A stretch of DNA of 64,000 nt from Acidobacteriota bacterium (GTDB taxonomy: Bacteria; Acidobacteriota; Terriglobia; Terriglobales; Acidobacteriaceae), in contig JAJZVX010000002.1 of assembly GCA_021846985.1 (NCBI GenBank), forward strand, positions 62,001 through 126,000. The letters are read 5' to 3'. Of the stretch, positions 63,152 through 64,000 are shown piece by piece. The stretch's first letter is position 1, and each line of letters opens with the position of its first letter. Below the pieces are notes generated by a model. That model made no database searches and was not told where the DNA came from. It was given only the letters and a program-made list of their open reading frames with translations. Both the position numbers and the translations under genes were made by a program.

Positions 63152-64000
63152 ATGGTTAAGTATTCCATCGTGGTTCCGTTTAATAACGAAGAGGAAAACG
63201 TTACTGTTTTATATGCTCGATTAAAACAAGTCATGGAACAGGTGGGTGAAGAGTTTGAGTTGGTGCTCGTGGACGATGGCTCCAACGACCGCACCTACCG
63301 CTTGCTGGAAGAGATTGCGGCCGTGGACAGCCGCGTGCTGGTGGTGAAGCTGCGCAGAAATTTCGGGCAGACCTCCGCGCTGGCGGCCGGATTCGACCAT
63401 GCCTCCGGCGAGTTTATCCTGGCCATGGACGGCGATCTGCAGCACGACCCGAACGACATACCGGCCTTCATTGAGAAACTGGAAGAAGGGTATGAGGTGG
63501 TCTCCGGATGGCGCAAGCGGCGCATCGACAATCTGCTGCTGCGGCGCATTCCGTCACTCTGCGCCAACTGGCTCATGGCGCGCTTCTCCGGAGTGCCCCT
63601 GCACGATTTCGGCACCACCTTCAAGGCCTACCGGCGGGAAATCATCCAGAGCATTCCGCTCTACGGGCAGATGCACCGCTTCATCCCCGCGCTGGCCAGT
63701 TGGTATGGGGCGTCGATCTGCGAAATTCCAATCCGCAATTTTAACCGCGAACGGGGCAAGAGCCACTATGGCATCGGCCGGACGGTGGGCGTCTTCTTTG
63801 ACCTGCTCACCATCCGCTTTCTGCTCCGCTATATGAGCCGGCCGCTGCATTTTTTCGGCAGCCTCGGCGTCGTAGGAATCTTTCTTGGCAGCGCCATCTC
63901 GGCATTTCTGGCCGGCTTGAAAATCCTCCATCCGCACGCCAGCGTCATGGCGCTGCACGGCCCGCTCTTGCTGGTGGGCGCGGTGCTGATTGTGGTGGGC
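63152..64000 (+). CDS. Family 2 glycosyltransferase (DPM/ArnC-like), cut by the window end
   Basis: The frame is open from ATG 63152 to the last base (283 codons shown). It encodes a GT-A glycosyltransferase with 'SIVVPFNNEEENV', 'LVLVDDGSNDRTY', 'RNFGQTSALAAGFDHASGEF', the metal site 'MDGDLQHDP', and at least two C-terminal membrane segments ('FFGSLGVVGIFLGSAISAFLA', 'LLLVGAVLIVVG'). The DPM1-type and ArnC-type enzymes transfer sugars to polyprenyl phosphate. The first ~25 codons are much richer in A and T than the neighbours. The C-terminal end is outside the window. Confidence 0.9.
   Translation, partial: MVKYSIVVPFNNEEENVTVLYARLKQVMEQVGEEFELVLVDDGSNDRTYRLLEEIAAVDSRVLVVKLRRNFGQTSALAAGFDHASGEFILAMDGDLQHDPNDIPAFIEKLEEGYEVVSGWRKRRIDNLLLRRIPSLCANWLMARFSGVPLHDFGTTFKAYRREIIQSIPLYGQMHRFIPALASWYGASICEIPIRNFNRERGKSHYGIGRTVGVFFDLLTIRFLLRYMSRPLHFFGSLGVVGIFLGSAISAFLAGLKILHPHASVMALHGPLLLVGAVLIVVG

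Overview
The window is a continuous stretch of bacterial chromosome, high in GC (estimated above 60%) and densely coded on both strands, with no rRNA, tRNA, CRISPR array, insertion sequence or prophage that I can recognise. Gene content suggests an acidobacterium of the Terriglobales/Acidobacteriaceae type. The clues are many secreted 'conserved hypothetical' proteins, a DUF1080 protein beside a cytochrome-containing PQQ dehydrogenase, a Wzi-like barrel, a FecR/DUF6600 protein, GH20 and GH2 glycosidases, a bactofilin, and an F0 ATP synthase cluster split from F1. The taxonomic call is inference from family content; I have no marker gene to prove it.

Layout. 0.3-3.8 kb: small HTH protein, Xaa-Pro peptidase, accB-accC. 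4.0-7.6 kb: DUF1080 protein, periplasmic quinohaemoprotein dehydrogenase, DinB-family protein. 7.7-11.6 kb: thiE and two APC amino-acid permeases. 11.7-13.2 kb (minus): deoC and a GntR/UTRA regulator. 13.4-17.6 kb: GH20 hexosaminidase, lexA (minus), diguanylate cyclase. 17.7-24.1 kb: ubiX, metY-metX, two secreted proteins. 24.2-26.7 kb (minus): lysS, ymdB. 26.7-28.8 kb: atpZ/atpI-like, atpI, atpB, atpE. 28.8-34.7 kb: secreted protein, bactofilin, methyltransferase-like protein, UPF0173 hydrolase, HAD phosphatase, tandem tyrosine recombinases. 34.9-40.1 kb (minus): Wzi-like barrel, degenerate E1-alpha-like protein, vanZ remnant (plus), Tat-exported GH2 mannosidase; then argJ. 41.4-49.0 kb: lone ABC ATPase, ruvC, FecR/DUF6600 protein, rsmA (minus), glgA, AsmA-like protein. 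49.1-57.6 kb: uvrC, TauE permease, OmpA lipoprotein, and a uvrA-CPBP protease-pyrE operon. 57.8-64.0 kb: small membrane protein, STN-domain protein, secreted protein, threonine aldolase, mrp, thioesterase, TPR protein, and a glycosyltransferase cut by the window end.

How the genes work together. Most are housekeeping: fatty-acid synthesis, methionine by direct sulfhydrylation, arginine, pyrimidine and thiamine synthesis, glycogen, translation and energy conversion. They are mixed with cell-envelope and sugar-scavenging functions. DNA repair is well represented (lexA, uvrA, uvrC, ruvC, DinB family). The most interesting regulatory signal is a direct-repeat motif, (A/T)TC-GCTYTTT-RTTC-G, shared by the lexA promoter, the opposite strand of the same intergenic region, and the leader of the DinB-family gene; it is a candidate LexA box. 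The lexA promoter places the transcription start on or next to the ATG, so the lexA message is probably leaderless. Other points worth a second look are an E1-alpha paralogue that has lost its thiamine-diphosphate ligands, an ATP synthase c subunit carrying most sodium-site residues plus an N-terminal leader, translationally coupled tandem Xer-type recombinases, and a strong hairpin in the metYX leader.
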